Below, piece after piece: positions 31,905 through 42,290 of a DNA stretch of 64,000 bases. Numbering within the stretch: the first letter of the stretch is position 1; every line of letters starts with the position of its first letter. The stretch is from contig DF239147.1 of NCBI GenBank assembly GCA_000507305.1, positions 62,001 to 126,000 of the forward strand, in the 5' to 3' direction. The DNA is from Breviolum minutum Mf 1.05b.01. Its lineage: Eukaryota > Sar > Dinophyceae > Suessiales > Symbiodiniaceae. The notes under the pieces were generated by a model that worked only from the letters and a program-made list of their open reading frames with translations, had not been told where the DNA came from and searched no databases. The position numbers and the translations under genes were made by a program.

Positions 31905-32310
31905 CGGGTCTACAAAGAGGTTCTCTATGTACAGGCTTCCTTCGTACCCGTCCAAAACGAAAATGACGAGCAGGCCGCCCTCGCTCACGACTTCCTCGTC
32001 GTCCTCATCGGTCAGTACGTGCTCCGGGTAGAACCCGACCATGGCGCCTGCAGCCGCCAGCAAAGCCAGGCCCTGCCTCAACTGGCGGGCGCCTGGGCCC
32101 GGCGGCGTTCACAAGGCTCCAGTAGCTCGTCGGGGGTGGCTGGTCGTCCTCGCCTTCAAACTCCCATGCCTCGACGAGCATGCCCTCAAAGTCTTGGGCA
32201 CGCGCTTCCAGGTCCAAGCCCCAGTGCGCATGCGCCTCGACGGCGTGCACGGCGCTGGTCGCCGGCACCCATCGCAGGCGGGCCTCCACCCACTCTTCGG
32301 TCCAGCATGC
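31905..32310 (-). CDS. Acetyltransferase-like (GNAT) segment, frameshifted
   Basis: Begins after CACTAG with TEEWVEARLRWVPATSAVHA and continues EAWEFEGEDDQPPPTSYWSL. About 32080-32100 the frame changes to RQGLALLAAAGAMVGFYPEH and then VIFVLDGYEGSLYIENLFVD followed by PAG. The last part resembles the beta4 strand of GNAT N-acetyltransferases (pattern YIxxLFVxP, which normally precedes the acetyl-CoA loop R-G-x-G). That loop itself is not seen here; it would be in the next exon or lost. Family assignment is tentative. Confidence 0.35.
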
Positions 32311-32340
32311 CTAGTGGCATCAAACAGCTGAGGCAAATTC

Positions 32341-32385
32341 TGTGGTAAAATGGTAAGCAAATATACCAGTCCCATCTATGGGACA
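32341..32385. repeat. Family B right-end fragment
   Basis: GTAAGCAAATATACCAGTCCCATCTATGGG; only the right arm remains. Confidence 0.45.
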
Positions 32386-33334
32386 TATATCATATATCTA
32401 TTGTATATTATATAATATAAAATTTATATATATATATATTATCTTCATTTAGTTTTGTTACTAAAAACATTACTCACTTTTGGACATCTGGGGAATCCCC
32501 GACTGAGATCATACATGGAGTCGTTCTGCAGCACCTGAGAAATGGTTCAACGAACCCAAATATCAGTCAATGTTCAGTCAGTTCAATCCCAGATTTTCCT
32601 TTGTTTTTGACGATCTAAACTACTGTTCATGATGTTTCGAGAATTCTGGGGCTCCCCCTTACTGTCCGAAATTGACATATTCCAATCTCCTTAGCTTTAT
32701 ATACTTTGGGAGCCTGGGGATTGCAACATGCCATGTCGGTTTATCATTAAATTTACCATTTTGTTCATGGTTGCTCATTACGGCAGATTTTTGGTTACAT
32801 TGCAGCTTTGTTGCATGTTTCTTCTTGATGCATGAGGGAAAACCTTCCATACATCCAGAAATATCAGCAAACATCAGGTAAAAACGTTAACGCGGACGAA
32901 TCTTAGTAACCCGAATGGACAACCAATACATCTTGAAAACTTCACTGTTTTCTCGCGTTGAGATCGTTCCACTATTATCGTTCTTGATAATGAGCGAACA
33001 ACACTACACATACAATTTGATACAATCCACCGACAACAACAAAACCGAGCAACATCTTGCAATATGCATCGACATCTTTTTTGTGAAAGCAAACCAAAAC
33101 GCAGTGAAATTTGTGACTTACGACTTATATAAATTTCAATTAAGGATACCTTTTCAACTGGCACCCTCTTGCTATTTGAGATTCAGCAACAACCATCTTC
33201 CTGGGTGAATCAGAATGTTCGACAGAATATGCCGGGGAAATGAAGCCAACGGAAAAATGGCTGAGAAGCCAATGGAACGAGGCATAGAAGCCAATGATTT
33301 TATTCACTCTCTTGTGTTGGGCATGTCGACATTT
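32386..33334. other. Spacer with ambiguous frames
   Basis: TA-rich at 32394-32441. 32874-33208 has a 97-codon plus and a 96-codon minus frame overlapping; neither is clearly coding. Confidence 0.3.
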
Positions 33335-33388
33335 CTAGTTGGTGGTTGAATACCCATTTGAAACAAAAACCTTATTCAAATTGGATGA
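33335..33388. repeat. Family K repeat, copy 2
   Basis: CTAGTTGGTGGTTGAATACCCATTTGAAA ... TTCAAATTGGATG. Confidence 0.5.
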
Positions 33389-33839
33389 AATTTCCCAAGG
33401 CACGGGGGAAAATAACAAAATATGTGAGGAACCACCACGTAGTTTTAGGTGGAAAATAATCCCTGATTCTCCAGTAAATCTGCCCAAGCAATTGACGCAA
33501 AAACGAAAGGGCTTCTATCAATGATGGGTTTTCTAGCAGAAAATAGCATCCCCTATGAAGATAAAACACACCTAAGTTAGGAATTCCCCATTTTTCACAG
33601 CTAAAAATCCACCCAAGATGAAATAGTGGGTGAATAACCAGGGCCATGTTTAAGGTTCAAATCCATGCTTTCAGGAACATCAGCTAAGAACTCCTTGGGA
33701 TCATCAAAGAAGATTGAAAAGAAGCCCAAACTTCCCATCCCCAACATGAAACGAAAATTCTCCTTAATTGAACAGGTATCGAAAATAATCCCAACAAACC
33801 AACCAATCAACAATAATTATACACTAAAGCAAATCTCAC

Positions 33840-34012
33840 CAATATGCGCATCCACTTCTTTTTCGTTCACAAGGGTTTGGACACACTCGCTCCGAAAGGT
33901 GTGGTTGGTCAACCCGGAGGTTGGTTCACCGTGGCGCCTCGCAACTACGATGCTCTTGGAATCCCAGTTGAGTCGCCACGGTGCTGTCTTTGATCTCCAC
34001 ACCCTGCAGGTA
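33840..34012 (+). CDS. Candidate exon
   Basis: Plus frame HKGLDTLAPKGVVGQPGGWF then TVAPRNYDALGIPVESPR is protein-like. A second plus frame over the same bases ends HGAVFDLHTLQ at CTGCAG/GTATAG (34009-34015), a good donor. The correct frame is not settled. Function unknown. Confidence 0.38.
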
Positions 34013-34271
34013 TAGGAAGATACTTTTTGTTTGGGGGGATACACCTGATCGTATTTTGCATTTTATGTGGCATACATTTACATATTATATATCTATGTAT
34101 AAAAATATGTGTAATTAAAATCTTACATTATCATGTACAGTATATCGCTATAATGATCACCACCATCACCACCATCATCATGTCTTCATCATCACGCCAT
34201 CACCATCACCTTCCATCAATTTCCAACATAAATCCATTGCCATTTCAATGGTGTTACCCTGGCACCAGATC

Positions 34272-34379
34272 TCATTGCATTGTCGGGCCTGTCCCAGCAG
34301 ATTCATAAAGCACCCAGGCATGGCGCTCGCCTCGTGGTGATGAACGACTAGCGTGCAGCTGCAGGGGATGAGGTTGCAT
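34272..34379 (-). CDS. Small ORF or exon, 35 codons
   Basis: ATG to TGA: PHPLQLHASRSSPRGERHAW then VLYESAGTGPTMQ. GC-rich compared with flanks. Candidate first or single exon. Confidence 0.35.
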   Translation of the reverse strand: MQPHPLQLHASRSSPRGERHAWVLYESAGTGPTMQ

Positions 34380-35211
34380 GAATTTGCTTCAGCTGATATG
34401 TTTAGCGAAGAAGCAGCTGTATATAGATAATATACAGATGAAGATACTTATATATATCATGTATGTATATATATATGCATATGATATGTACATTTACATG
34501 TACATATATATATATACATATATTACAGTATGTGTAAAAAATAAATGTATTATAAACACATACACACACAGAGACTGCTAAACAAAAAACAAAAACACCA
34601 ACGACCACAAAATAAAAACTCTTCTTCACCACCCTTCCCACCCCAACCCATTCCGGCAGCCACCAAATCCTACCAAATCCCCGGGCAGCTAGCCAAAACT
34701 GCCTGGAGTAAATGCGTTTCAACGAAGGATTGTCCAAAGTGCTCGGCCTGGAACCCAGGTGGCACTGCGTCATCCCAATCCCAATTGGCACACAGGGGGT
34801 TGGTTGCTTTGGGGGGAATGTTTCCCCGTGGATAACCCCACAAAAAAAAGGTTCCAATGGGATCGAGTTAGTTGGTTGAAGCAAAGATTGGTTCGTATTG
34901 GTGTAATTGACGTGGTGAAAGTTTCTAAACTTGAGACTTTATGTTTTTTCTTCCTGTTGCATGAATTTTGGGTCAAAACATATAGACGTAACCTGGAAAT
35001 CTCAAAACAATCAAAGTTTGGATTTCATGATTTTTGGAAAAATATGTTTGGTGGTAAAAATGTGATGTGGGGAACTATTGAAATCTGTGTTTTGTCTAAT
35101 AATATGCATCAGGAGGATGACCGTCCACTATTCACCATGTTGTGATGATACAACGAAGAATTTCAACGACCTCCAAGCATTCCGCGCAAGGGACCAAAAT
35201 CACTGTCCTGC
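34380..35211. other. Spacer with TA tracts
   Basis: (TA)n-rich at 34450-34525. Plus frame 34545-34835 and minus 34402-34884 are weak. Confidence 0.3.
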
Positions 35212-35397
35212 ATGGAACACTCTCCGGATGGTGTCCAACATGAGGCGTCAACACACAAGATGCAGCCACAAAAATCAACCAATAAAGGAACCCCTATTGA
35301 GGTAGATCCATCCAAAGAATCAATTGGGGATTTCCAACATAGCTGGACTTGTGTAGAAGATACATCTACATCCTTCAATGGTAGATGTTCTAGCTAG
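35212..35397 (+). CDS. ORF of 61 codons, unknown product
   Basis: Begins MEHSPDGVQHEASTHKMQPQ and continues GTPIEVDPSKESIGDFQHSW, even codon character to the stop. Could be a first exon. The overlapping minus frame is Cys-rich and less likely. Confidence 0.38.
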   Translation: MEHSPDGVQHEASTHKMQPQKSTNKGTPIEVDPSKESIGDFQHSWTCVEDTSTSFNGRCSS

Positions 35398-35838
35398 CAA
35401 TTCAAAAGCTTCCCGGAAGGGAACAAAATGCGAACAGCTTGTTGTTTTTGTTCATTTCAAGGTGAGGTTCCAGCCATTCGTTTTCACGAGAGTGTATATG
35501 TGAGATTGATTTTGATGATTTAACACAGTCATTTGATATGTCATATATGATGTACACATATATGTCACTTCTAGCAACCTCACACAACCTCCCTCCCCTC
35601 AAAAAATGCTGGTTTCATCCACAAACTCCCAACCCAAAAAAGAAAAAACATCAAACGCCAATCATCAAAAAACTATGACTCAGGGGATAGTTGGATGGAC
35701 CCCAACCAACGTACCCCTACAAGAAATCCCTATATAGACTCCTAATACCATGGGTACACTGTTAGGGGTAGACCCAATTGTCCCTTGAATGACCCTAATG
35801 ATTACTGTAAGCAATATACAACAAGAAATGCAGGCCGC
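35398..35838. other. Spacer
   Basis: A loose inverted repeat of GTACCCCTA / TAGGGGTA at 35709-35770 does not match a named family. Confidence 0.3.
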
Positions 35839-35939
35839 CTACCCTGCAGCCTTTCTCCTTCCTATTTCCCGGAGTCCTTTCACCTCTTTGGGCGGCTTGC
35901 CGGTAGATGCCTCCGAGATTTTATGACGACCAAATTTCC
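35839..35939 (-). CDS. Candidate C-terminal exon, basic
   Basis: Follows ATATTTTCAG (acceptor-like) and ends TAG at 35839-35841. Reads KFGRHKISEASTGKPPKEVK then GLREIGRRKAAG. Lys/Arg-rich, clean frame over the whole island. Product unknown. Confidence 0.5.
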
Positions 35940-36569
35940 CTGAAAATATGGATTGGTGTATCAAGTCCTTAACAAACGCCCAATAGGTTGCAAAACGTGT
36001 GCTTCAAAGCATTCGAATAGGATTCCATCCATATGCGTTTACAACTCACCGGGTTTGTGAACAAAGTTCAGTTTTTACTCATTTCTTTTCTCTGCAGAAG
36101 CCTTGGAGTGGAACCATCCATCAGTTTCTTTAATGGTACAATGATTGCCAGTACACTGCACAAATGGTGATTTTCCGGTCAGCTTTGTTTCAGTGCAGCA
36201 AAATCTAATTAGCCCCGCGAAAAACGTAGCTTTTCAAACATTCACCGAATGTAAGGAACAACTTCTCCAAAACTTGGTGGAATTTATACCATAAATCACA
36301 ACATATATATATATATATATACGTATATATCCTTTTTATACGGAATATATATATATACAGATACATGAAATATATTGAAATATTCTATGCATATATATAT
36401 ATATACATGTGAGCTGACTGGTCTTCACGCCCTTTAGTTTTGATGAGCCATCATTGTACATGGATCCTTCTTTTCAATGAAAGGCTTGGGCGATCCAGTT
36501 GAAGGAATCGGGCGCGAATGAATGGCGAAGGACAATCTACCAAACCTCCTTGACTTTGGTTTCTATGTT
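35940..36569. other. AT-rich spacer with (TA)n tracts
   Basis: TA arrays at 36302-36321 and 36391-36403; no exon seen. Confidence 0.4.
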
Positions 36570-36677
36570 ACCCTAGGGATGCAATCAACTTGTCAAAGGA
36601 TGATTGGGGTGTCCAATCACATCAGGAAAGTATTTGGGTTCCACTACCATTCTCAGAAGATGAACCAGGATCCCTAA
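36570..36677. repeat. Family D element, copy 2
   Basis: ACCCTAGGGATGCAATCAACTTGTC left and CAGGATCCCTAAA right. Shares TTCCACTACCATTCTCAGAA with copy 1 27 kb away. Confidence 0.7.
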
Positions 36678-37002
36678 AATTTAGCTTTTTCAGGTGCTTT
36701 CAGAGGTGCAGTCAAATTGGATCATCTGTGAAGGATCCAGGGTGAAACATGTTCCAAAATAAAGGTACGACGATAAGTATTTCAGGTTCTTGTTGGAAGA
36801 TTTTAGCTTTCATCATTGCAAGAATGCATCGACACAGCGATCAAACTGCATTGCAGGGACTAGTCAACTCAGAAGCACAATGGTCAAGACTAGTTTGCGA
36901 GAAGAGACTAAAGCTATCTTCAACCACGTCATATTATATACTCGATCTTTTACTAAGACAAGATGTAAACAGTTCATATTAATGTATGCATCATACACAT
37001 AA

Positions 37003-37223
37003 CTACAGAAACATCTTCATGACGTTTTTATGTGAATTCATATGCACAACATCATCTTCTGACCTTTTCAAAACATCCTTCTGTTTATGGGCCCCCAGTG
37101 CTTCCCGGATATTCTTGGGCTCCAAATTGCAGCAAGTTCCATCATCCCAAGCGTTGCTCCCTCTTCGTAGTTGCCAATATCTATTGGGGTGGGGATTGAA
37201 CTGCAGATCTTTTTCACACTTCA
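37003..37223 (-). CDS. Exon 3 of a minus-strand gene model
   Basis: CEKDLQFNPHPNRYWQLRRG then SNAWDDGTCCNLEPKNIREA and LGAHKQKDVLKRSEDDV. Very protein-like. It begins after TTTTGTAG and joins exon 2 in phase (1+2). Either stops at 37003 or is cut by a donor GTCAGA after VLKR. No family recognised. Confidence 0.55.
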
Positions 37224-37332
37224 CTACAAAACAAAAACCTGCAAAAAACAAAAATATACCACATTCTTTCAGAATTGAACCATTTGTACTTAGAAATCTT
37301 TTGGATTTTTTCCAGCCATTCACAATACTCAC
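37224..37332 (-). other. Predicted intron with tandem 3' splice sites
   Basis: GTGAGT donor at 37332; acceptors TTTTTTGCAG (exon from 37238) and TTTTGTAG (exon from 37223). Both keep the reading frame because they are 15 bases apart. Confidence 0.5.
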
Positions 37333-37493
37333 CACCAGTCTTCACCAGCCCCCCCGCCAAAACAAAAACATCGATCATGTCCCCACTCCACTCAAAAATC
37401 CGCCAACGGCCTTCAAAGCTGGCCTTGGCATGGTTAGGAAACGAATGGATCCCAAGAAACATGTTGGAAGAATCGCAACAAATTCGGGTTCCC
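37333..37493 (-). CDS. Exon 2 of a minus-strand gene model
   Basis: FPNHAKASFEGRWRIFEWSG then DMIDVFVLAGGLVKTG, ending exactly at GGTG/GTGAGT. The upstream edge is uncertain: it meets a 19-bp tandem duplication (37495-37532) that shifts frame relative to exon 1. Function unknown. Confidence 0.52.
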
Positions 37494-37494
37494 C

Positions 37495-37532
37495 TGAAGC
37501 CTTTGCTCACCCGTGAAGCCTTTGCTCACCCG
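37495..37532. repeat. Exact 19-bp tandem duplication at an exon edge
   Basis: TGAAGCCTTTGCTCACCCG twice in a row. Each copy carries GTGAGC on the minus strand. Confidence 0.85.
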
Positions 37533-37808
37533 TCAAGTTATACAAACAAATCGTAGCGATCTGTCTTTTTTGGGTTTCCCTATCATTTTGCTTTGCTTTT
37601 TTCCAGCCCTCAATGAACTCTGAAATTCTCCGTGGAACCATAATTTATAGCCGGGCAGCACGGAGTACTTGTAGGAAGCGATTCTGAGAGAGGTCCTAAC
37701 GGCCATATCCAAGGAAACGATGGACCTAAGATACTGATCTCCAAGAGATTTTATATAAAGCCAGAAACTTTGGGTCTGCTGTGCGATGTTAGAGCATGGA
37801 AGCACCAA
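37533..37808 (-). CDS. Exon 1 of a minus-strand gene model
   Basis: Open minus frame with LGDQYLRSIVSLDMAVRTSL then SVLPGYKLWFHGEFQSSLRA. From about 37640 another frame, RRISEFIEGWKKAKQNDRET then QKRQIATICLYNLTGEQRL, is even more protein-like, so a frame change or short intron is likely inside. The only gene model here with three consecutive islands on one strand and a phase-matched intron. Confidence 0.45.
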   Translation of the reverse strand: MVLPCSNIAQQTQSFWLYIKSLGDQYLRSIVSLDMAVRTSLRIASYKYSVLPGYKLWFHGEFQSSLRAGKKQSKMIGKPKKDRSLRFVCIT

Positions 37809-38100
37809 AAGAAAGTGTTGTGACGATGGGTGATATATGATGATTCATGGAACCCTATAGACATGCGGTCAAAGCTCCTTGGTTCCGTGTTTCATCGATA
37901 TGTTTGGGGGGGTTGTGAAAAACATCTTCTGGATCAAACAAGTCATCTATCTAGTAGATTTCCTAGGGATTTGTATACGCCTGTGATTTAAGACAATTCA
38001 CCTATAGCCATACCTGCTTAAAAACTACCCAAAACATCGTCCACTACAAGTTTGATATTCACCTGAGCCACAAAAAAAACCCTCTGACTTTCCACTATGC

Positions 38101-38191
38101 TGGTTGTTTAATAGGGATCCTCACTCTATGGCTTATTCTCATCCTCACATAACTGGATAGGATTTCATCCCTTATATACCCTGAACAACCA
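38101..38191. repeat. Family F element, copy 2
   Basis: TGGTTGTTTAATAGGG left, CCCTGAACAACCA right; ATAACTGGATAGGATTTCATC matches copy 1 near 513. Confidence 0.55.
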
Positions 38192-38200
38192 GGGTTTTCT

Positions 38201-38345
38201 TCATTGCTCAACTGGATTTTTGTTTATTTTGTTGAACTCCAGTCTCTCCCACGACTTCCCGAGCACGTTCTCCTCTTGCCGACGACTCGACATGGCACAC
38301 AATGTTTCCTCCCTCCCAGACGTTACTGTCTTGGAAACGGCTTTA
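38201..38345 (-). CDS. Candidate C-terminal exon beside element F
   Basis: Reads KTVTSGREETLCAMSSRRQE then ENVLGKSWERLEFNKINKNP, stop at 38201, 10 bases before the family F terminus. Strong coding character on minus. As at 548-640, an F element follows the 3' end of a minus-strand island. Unknown product. Confidence 0.48.
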
Positions 38346-38524
38346 AAATCCTCATGAATAGTTGGAGCAATTTTCAAGATATCAAGTGAGAAAAAACAAC
38401 ATGTACAATGTATAATATGCAAATGTATATATATATATATACACACGTATATACACGTGTATGAAAGCTGTGCCATCTACATTTACCCAAATGTAAAGTC
38501 AAACTTTGGCTTGGAAGAAAATGG

Positions 38525-38625
38525 TTCACCTTGAGGATTTGCAGAAAAACAAACGGTCCAACATATCCACCATGTGCCACCCAGGCTATCAAACTACGTA
38601 GCCATCTGCCACATGAGGCTGACAA
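38525..38625 (-). CDS. Weak exon candidate, hydrophobic
   Basis: SASCGRWLRSLIAWVAHGGY then VGPFVFLQIL could be membrane-spanning. The plus frame 38531-38722 competes. Confidence 0.25.
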
Positions 38626-39059
38626 GAAATCACCACCAAAAACGACTACAAGGTTGACTTCTCTACAACCAATCGAATTCTTCTGCGAGGTAATAGGAGT
38701 AACTAGTTTTTTACAAAGATGAGTTGCACTTTTTCCCCTCCTGACTAATTAGGCTTGCTAGATTTGCAATGTCTTGTCTTATTCTATTTTGTGGGGATAT
38801 CTCTCAATCAAAGTAATTCTAGCTTCCTGATGCATTCATCTCAAACATGTCATATGCTGTGCTTGCCAAGAACTTTCCTGGAGCAAACAAACAGCCACAA
38901 GGAACCGACCAATTCTTTGTGACAGACTTGGATGTCTGGAACAAAGGAGGTATACAATAAAAGAAGTACCTATGTTTGATGGAGAAAATCCGGCTACGTG
39001 GTGGATATATGTTGACATGATATAGTATATGAATGACAAATTAATAGCGGAATGTCCCG

Positions 39060-39100
39060 ATGTGGCTACAGTGTACCATACATGGATACTATAGGATATA
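39060..39100. repeat. Family B right-arm fragment
   Basis: GTACCATACATGGATACTATAGG only. Confidence 0.45.
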
Positions 39101-39392
39101 CCCAACATGGTACGTTGAATAGACAAGCCATTCATGGAAGTCGAAGTCAAAGTTGATTTGTTTTACTTTCGCAGTACTGATCCCTACCGTTGTACAGTCC
39201 AGGACAGTCCATAGCGTTTGGTCCTGAAATCATTTTGCCCTTAAATCTGCCCATCCAAATGACCTTTGACATCCACAATCCTATACGAGTACCCTTCAGA
39301 AAGGTGTGTTGATTCTCTTTTTAGGGGCTTTTGTTTTGACACCTCTGGAAAACCACATACTTGTGGTAGATTTTGAGTGCCTCAAGATAAGT

Positions 39393-39492
39393 ATAATTCC
39401 CCGAAAACTAACATATCCTCTGAAAATCATTGGTTGTTTCAGATTGAGTCCCGGTCCCTTTTCTGGGGACGAATTCGGTGGGGGGGGGGGTA
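39393..39492. repeat. Family C element
   Basis: ATTCCCCGAAAACTAACATA left; GGGGACGAATTCGGTGGGG then TA right. Ends in an 11-G run. Confidence 0.6.
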
Positions 39493-39668
39493 CCTGCCAG
39501 GGCGAAGCCGAGCCATCCCAATTGAACCGTGCAGTATTGGGGGTTTAGTTAGATTCGATGTAAAGGACGCAACATACCATTAAAAACGGAAATATGGGAG
39601 TATAGTTATAGTTAATTGAACTCTTATAATTTCAATTGAAATATCAAATGCAATTAACTCTGAAAACC

Positions 39669-39756
39669 CCATAGGATCCATTATATATTTACCTACATGT
39701 AGCAAAAAAATCAGCCATTCATGTAGGTAAATATACCAGTCCCATGGACCCTATGA
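39669..39756. repeat. Family B element
   Basis: CCATAGGATCCATTATATATT left; ACCAGTCCCATGGACCCTATG right. Immediately downstream (minus sense) of the island at 39757. Confidence 0.7.
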
Positions 39757-39915
39757 GTAATAGCCATTAGCTTTTATAATGACAAAGCACTCAACATCCC
39801 TCGCAGCCTCGTGATGAAATGCAGTGGCACCTCCATTTTCAACGTCCACCTTGGAGGATGCCATGTTTAGGTCCGACCGGGGATGTTTAGGAGCTTTACC
39901 GTGGATCCAATTCCA
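39757..39915 (-). CDS. Candidate exon ending at a family B element
   Basis: APKHPRSDLNMASSKVDVEN then GGATAFHHEAARDVECFVII and KANG, protein-like up to the first base of the element, where the frame runs into a stop. The coincidence of exon edge and element edge is the main reason to see the element as intron. Unknown product. Confidence 0.48.
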
Positions 39916-40437
39916 ACTTAGTATCAAGGGGTTAAGTTCATGGTGTTCACTTGGATGCCACAAATATAAATGTGTCTATATATACGTATATTCAGATTTT
40001 ATAGAGACTCTTCAAATCACCCCATATGATCAATCCCTTCTGAACAATGGGTATCACGGTATCTTGCTAGATCTCATAAGAAATCACCCAACTCTCAACG
40101 CAGTTTCAGCGAAGCAGTGTGAATTTTGCTGTTGATTGCTTGGTGAGTTTTCAGTTGATCCTGCAAGGAAGCAGCAACAAAACTTGGGAAGTTTCACTTG
40201 GTAGAAACATGTATAAATATATATACATGTATGGGGTTGTGTATCCTAGACAGGATGTTGTTTGGAAGCCAAGATCATTTACCACAACAAAAAATCAATA
40301 AAAATCATGTATAATAATCATCCGCCTGAAGCGTGACAATATAAATCTGCATCCGACAAAATGGCAAGTGAAAGAGCGACGGCATGAGTAGACTGAATTG
40401 TACTCGGTTTAGTGGCTGATTCATCTTTTTTTAGCAA

Positions 40438-40626
40438 TTGCAATCATTGGCATATTATGCTTTCGGACCTGTCACACAAAGTCCGGGTAGTTGTTTTCAG
40501 TGGCGGACCATTCCGTTCTTCACACATACACGTTCGTTTCCACCACTTGACGACCTATATGCAAGGTGGCCAATCTTCTACAAAAAATGCTCGTCCGCTC
40601 ATATAGCAATTGAATCAACAACTTGA
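40438..40626 (+). CDS. ORF of 62 codons, unknown product
   Basis: QSLAYYAFGPVTQSPGSCFQ then RSFPPLDDLYARWPIFYKKC. Protein-like, but a second plus frame (40412-40606) overlaps. No motif. Confidence 0.32.
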   Translation: MQSLAYYAFGPVTQSPGSCFQWRTIPFFTHTRSFPPLDDLYARWPIFYKKCSSAHIAIESTT

Positions 40627-40772
40627 CAGCAACCTCCGTTTCCAAACCATCATCTGGGGAAGATGACTCTAATTCACCAACTATTTACTTGCTGTATATC
40701 CTATAAGCCCACCTTTTGGGGTGAAGTGCTAAAAACCCATATGAATTTCAAAGCCTCAGATTTGCTTCTTCG

Positions 40773-41045
40773 GTGGTTGGAAAAAGTGAACAAAATTCTG
40801 GGCAAATGGTGGTGAAAAAAGGAAAAATGGTGATTTACCATAGTGGAAAGTTAAAAAAACACTTTAAACAAATCCAAGAAGGGTCCGTGTGGAACTTGAT
40901 ATGTTTTCACCCTGACGGCATGACCCTGCCATCTGGGTGCCATCTACAGAGTTCAGATAGCAAAGGCACTGGACCATCCTCTGCTTACCATTTGCCTTCG
41001 GGATTTCAGCGAAACCTGTTTGATCTTGGCGAAATTCCTATGTAA
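40773..41045 (+). CDS. ORF of 90 codons, unknown product
   Basis: The first 35 residues are Lys-rich and may be intronic. QIQEGSVWNLICFHPDGMTL then PSGCHLQSSDSKGTGPSSAY is convincing; stop at 41045. Confidence 0.35.
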   Translation: MVGKSEQNSGQMVVKKGKMVIYHSGKLKKHFKQIQEGSVWNLICFHPDGMTLPSGCHLQSSDSKGTGPSSAYHLPSGFQRNLFDLGEIPM

Positions 41046-41089
41046 TCTTCCTGCAAATATATACATATATTATGGCTCAAAAAATCCAA

Positions 41090-41205
41090 CTGTGGTGCAA
41101 ATATCGGGGGTGATATTTTCGGACCTCCTTCGATTTCCTGCACCCGGGTGAAGTTCCAAGGGCTAATGCCCCACAGGGAATCAGCCATACTTCCGTGTAA
41201 TTTGT
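41090..41205 (-). CDS. Candidate exon
   Basis: SMADSLWGISPWNFTRVQEI then EGGPKISPPIFAPQLDF on the minus strand. Frame continues into AT-rich DNA at 41085, where the exon probably ends. Confidence 0.32.
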
Positions 41206-41260
41206 AGGAAAACACGACAATCATCAATTCATTGTGATGTACATCACTACATCATGGCAA

Positions 41261-41385
41261 TTTGAACTGCATTTGAAATCATGTGGCTCTTTGTTTCAAT
41301 CCTTCCGGCAGAATCAACTTTCTCCACCCGTCGGCAAAAATCTGACCCGCCGAAAAAATGTGGCAGAAAACATCCCAGCAACACC
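41261..41385 (+). CDS. Weak exon candidate
   Basis: QSFRQNQLSPPVGKNLTRRK then NVAENIPATPP; basic, no motif. Confidence 0.28.
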
Positions 41386-41695
41386 ACCAATCATTTTTAG
41401 CAAATTAGTTCAACTACAGTAGGATGGTTGGTATGAATTTTCAGCATACAAACATGATGAATGTCTCCCTATGGGTATGGTCGTATTTGTATCAACATAT
41501 GAGGATAATTGGGTACTAGATTATATGAACTGTTCTGTTAACAGTCTACCAACTCATCCCCAAACCTCAACGCCCAAAAAGGTATAAGGTGTTTGAAGAA
41601 GTAAAATTGAGTGCTTTATTTCCCCCACCCTGCCATGTCTATAACCAGAAGGCATGAAAACCTTCACCCCGTTCACACATTTTTCGGGAGGGAAA

Positions 41696-41793
41696 TACCC
41701 ATCCCTGGACTGGTATATTTACATATATTTACCTACATCTACATTTTGATGGTGAATGTAGGGACATATACCATACATGGATGCTATGGGATT
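41696..41793. repeat. Family B element
   Basis: CCCATCCCTGGACTGGTATATTT left; CCATACATGGATGCTATGGG right. Confidence 0.7.
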
Positions 41794-41819
41794 TTTTTTG
41801 CAGACCATCTGACGATATT

Positions 41820-41905
41820 TCACTTTGGAAGTGGCACCTCGAACATCTGACGATCTTCTTCAGTCCATCCTTCATTGGGAAGTTCCTGTGGCGGTGATGC
41901 AAATC
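41820..41905 (-). CDS. Candidate exon between B and spacer
   Basis: After CCACAG the minus strand reads ELPNEGWTEEDRQMFEVPLP then K and TGA. An alternative minus frame (RNIDLHHRHRNFPMKDGLKK) is also open. A 10-bp direct repeat, CATCTGACGA, brackets part of the island (41808, 41846). Confidence 0.38.
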
Positions 41906-41993
41906 AATATTTCTTTCCGCCTCCAAGTCCCATGGAAAAAATCAGGCGCCATTCCCTACCACCAAAAAAACTATAGATCAATATTGATCTGAC

Positions 41994-42096
41994 ACTGTCG
42001 ATGGAAGAAATCTTGCACTACTTGGGATGTATAAAACCCTGTAAATAATGAGATACACTACCTATTAACTGATAAAGGATTTCTTCCATCAACAGT
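41994..42096. repeat. Family A element, copy 3
   Basis: ACTGTCGATGGAAGAAATC / GATTTCTTCCATCAACAGT: the longest family A termini in the window. Confidence 0.8.
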
Positions 42097-42290
42097 ATAA
42101 CGCCAATCCACCAAAATGGCTGAACAATCAAGGACTTGACCTCCAAAAAAAAGCTTTGAAAAAGGCCATCGATGTTCTTGGGATTTTGTTTTTCTATCAT
42201 GTGTATCTGAGACTACCTTTTTAGGATCCAAGTTGATGATTTCTATTTTCCAAAGAAATAATGAAAACATATGAACACCACTTATTAAAG

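Noticed and set aside
39669-39756. Family B palindromes as transcription terminators or operators
   Set aside because: Genome context is eukaryotic, copies recur with diverged centres, and they lie between exon-like islands rather than after operons.
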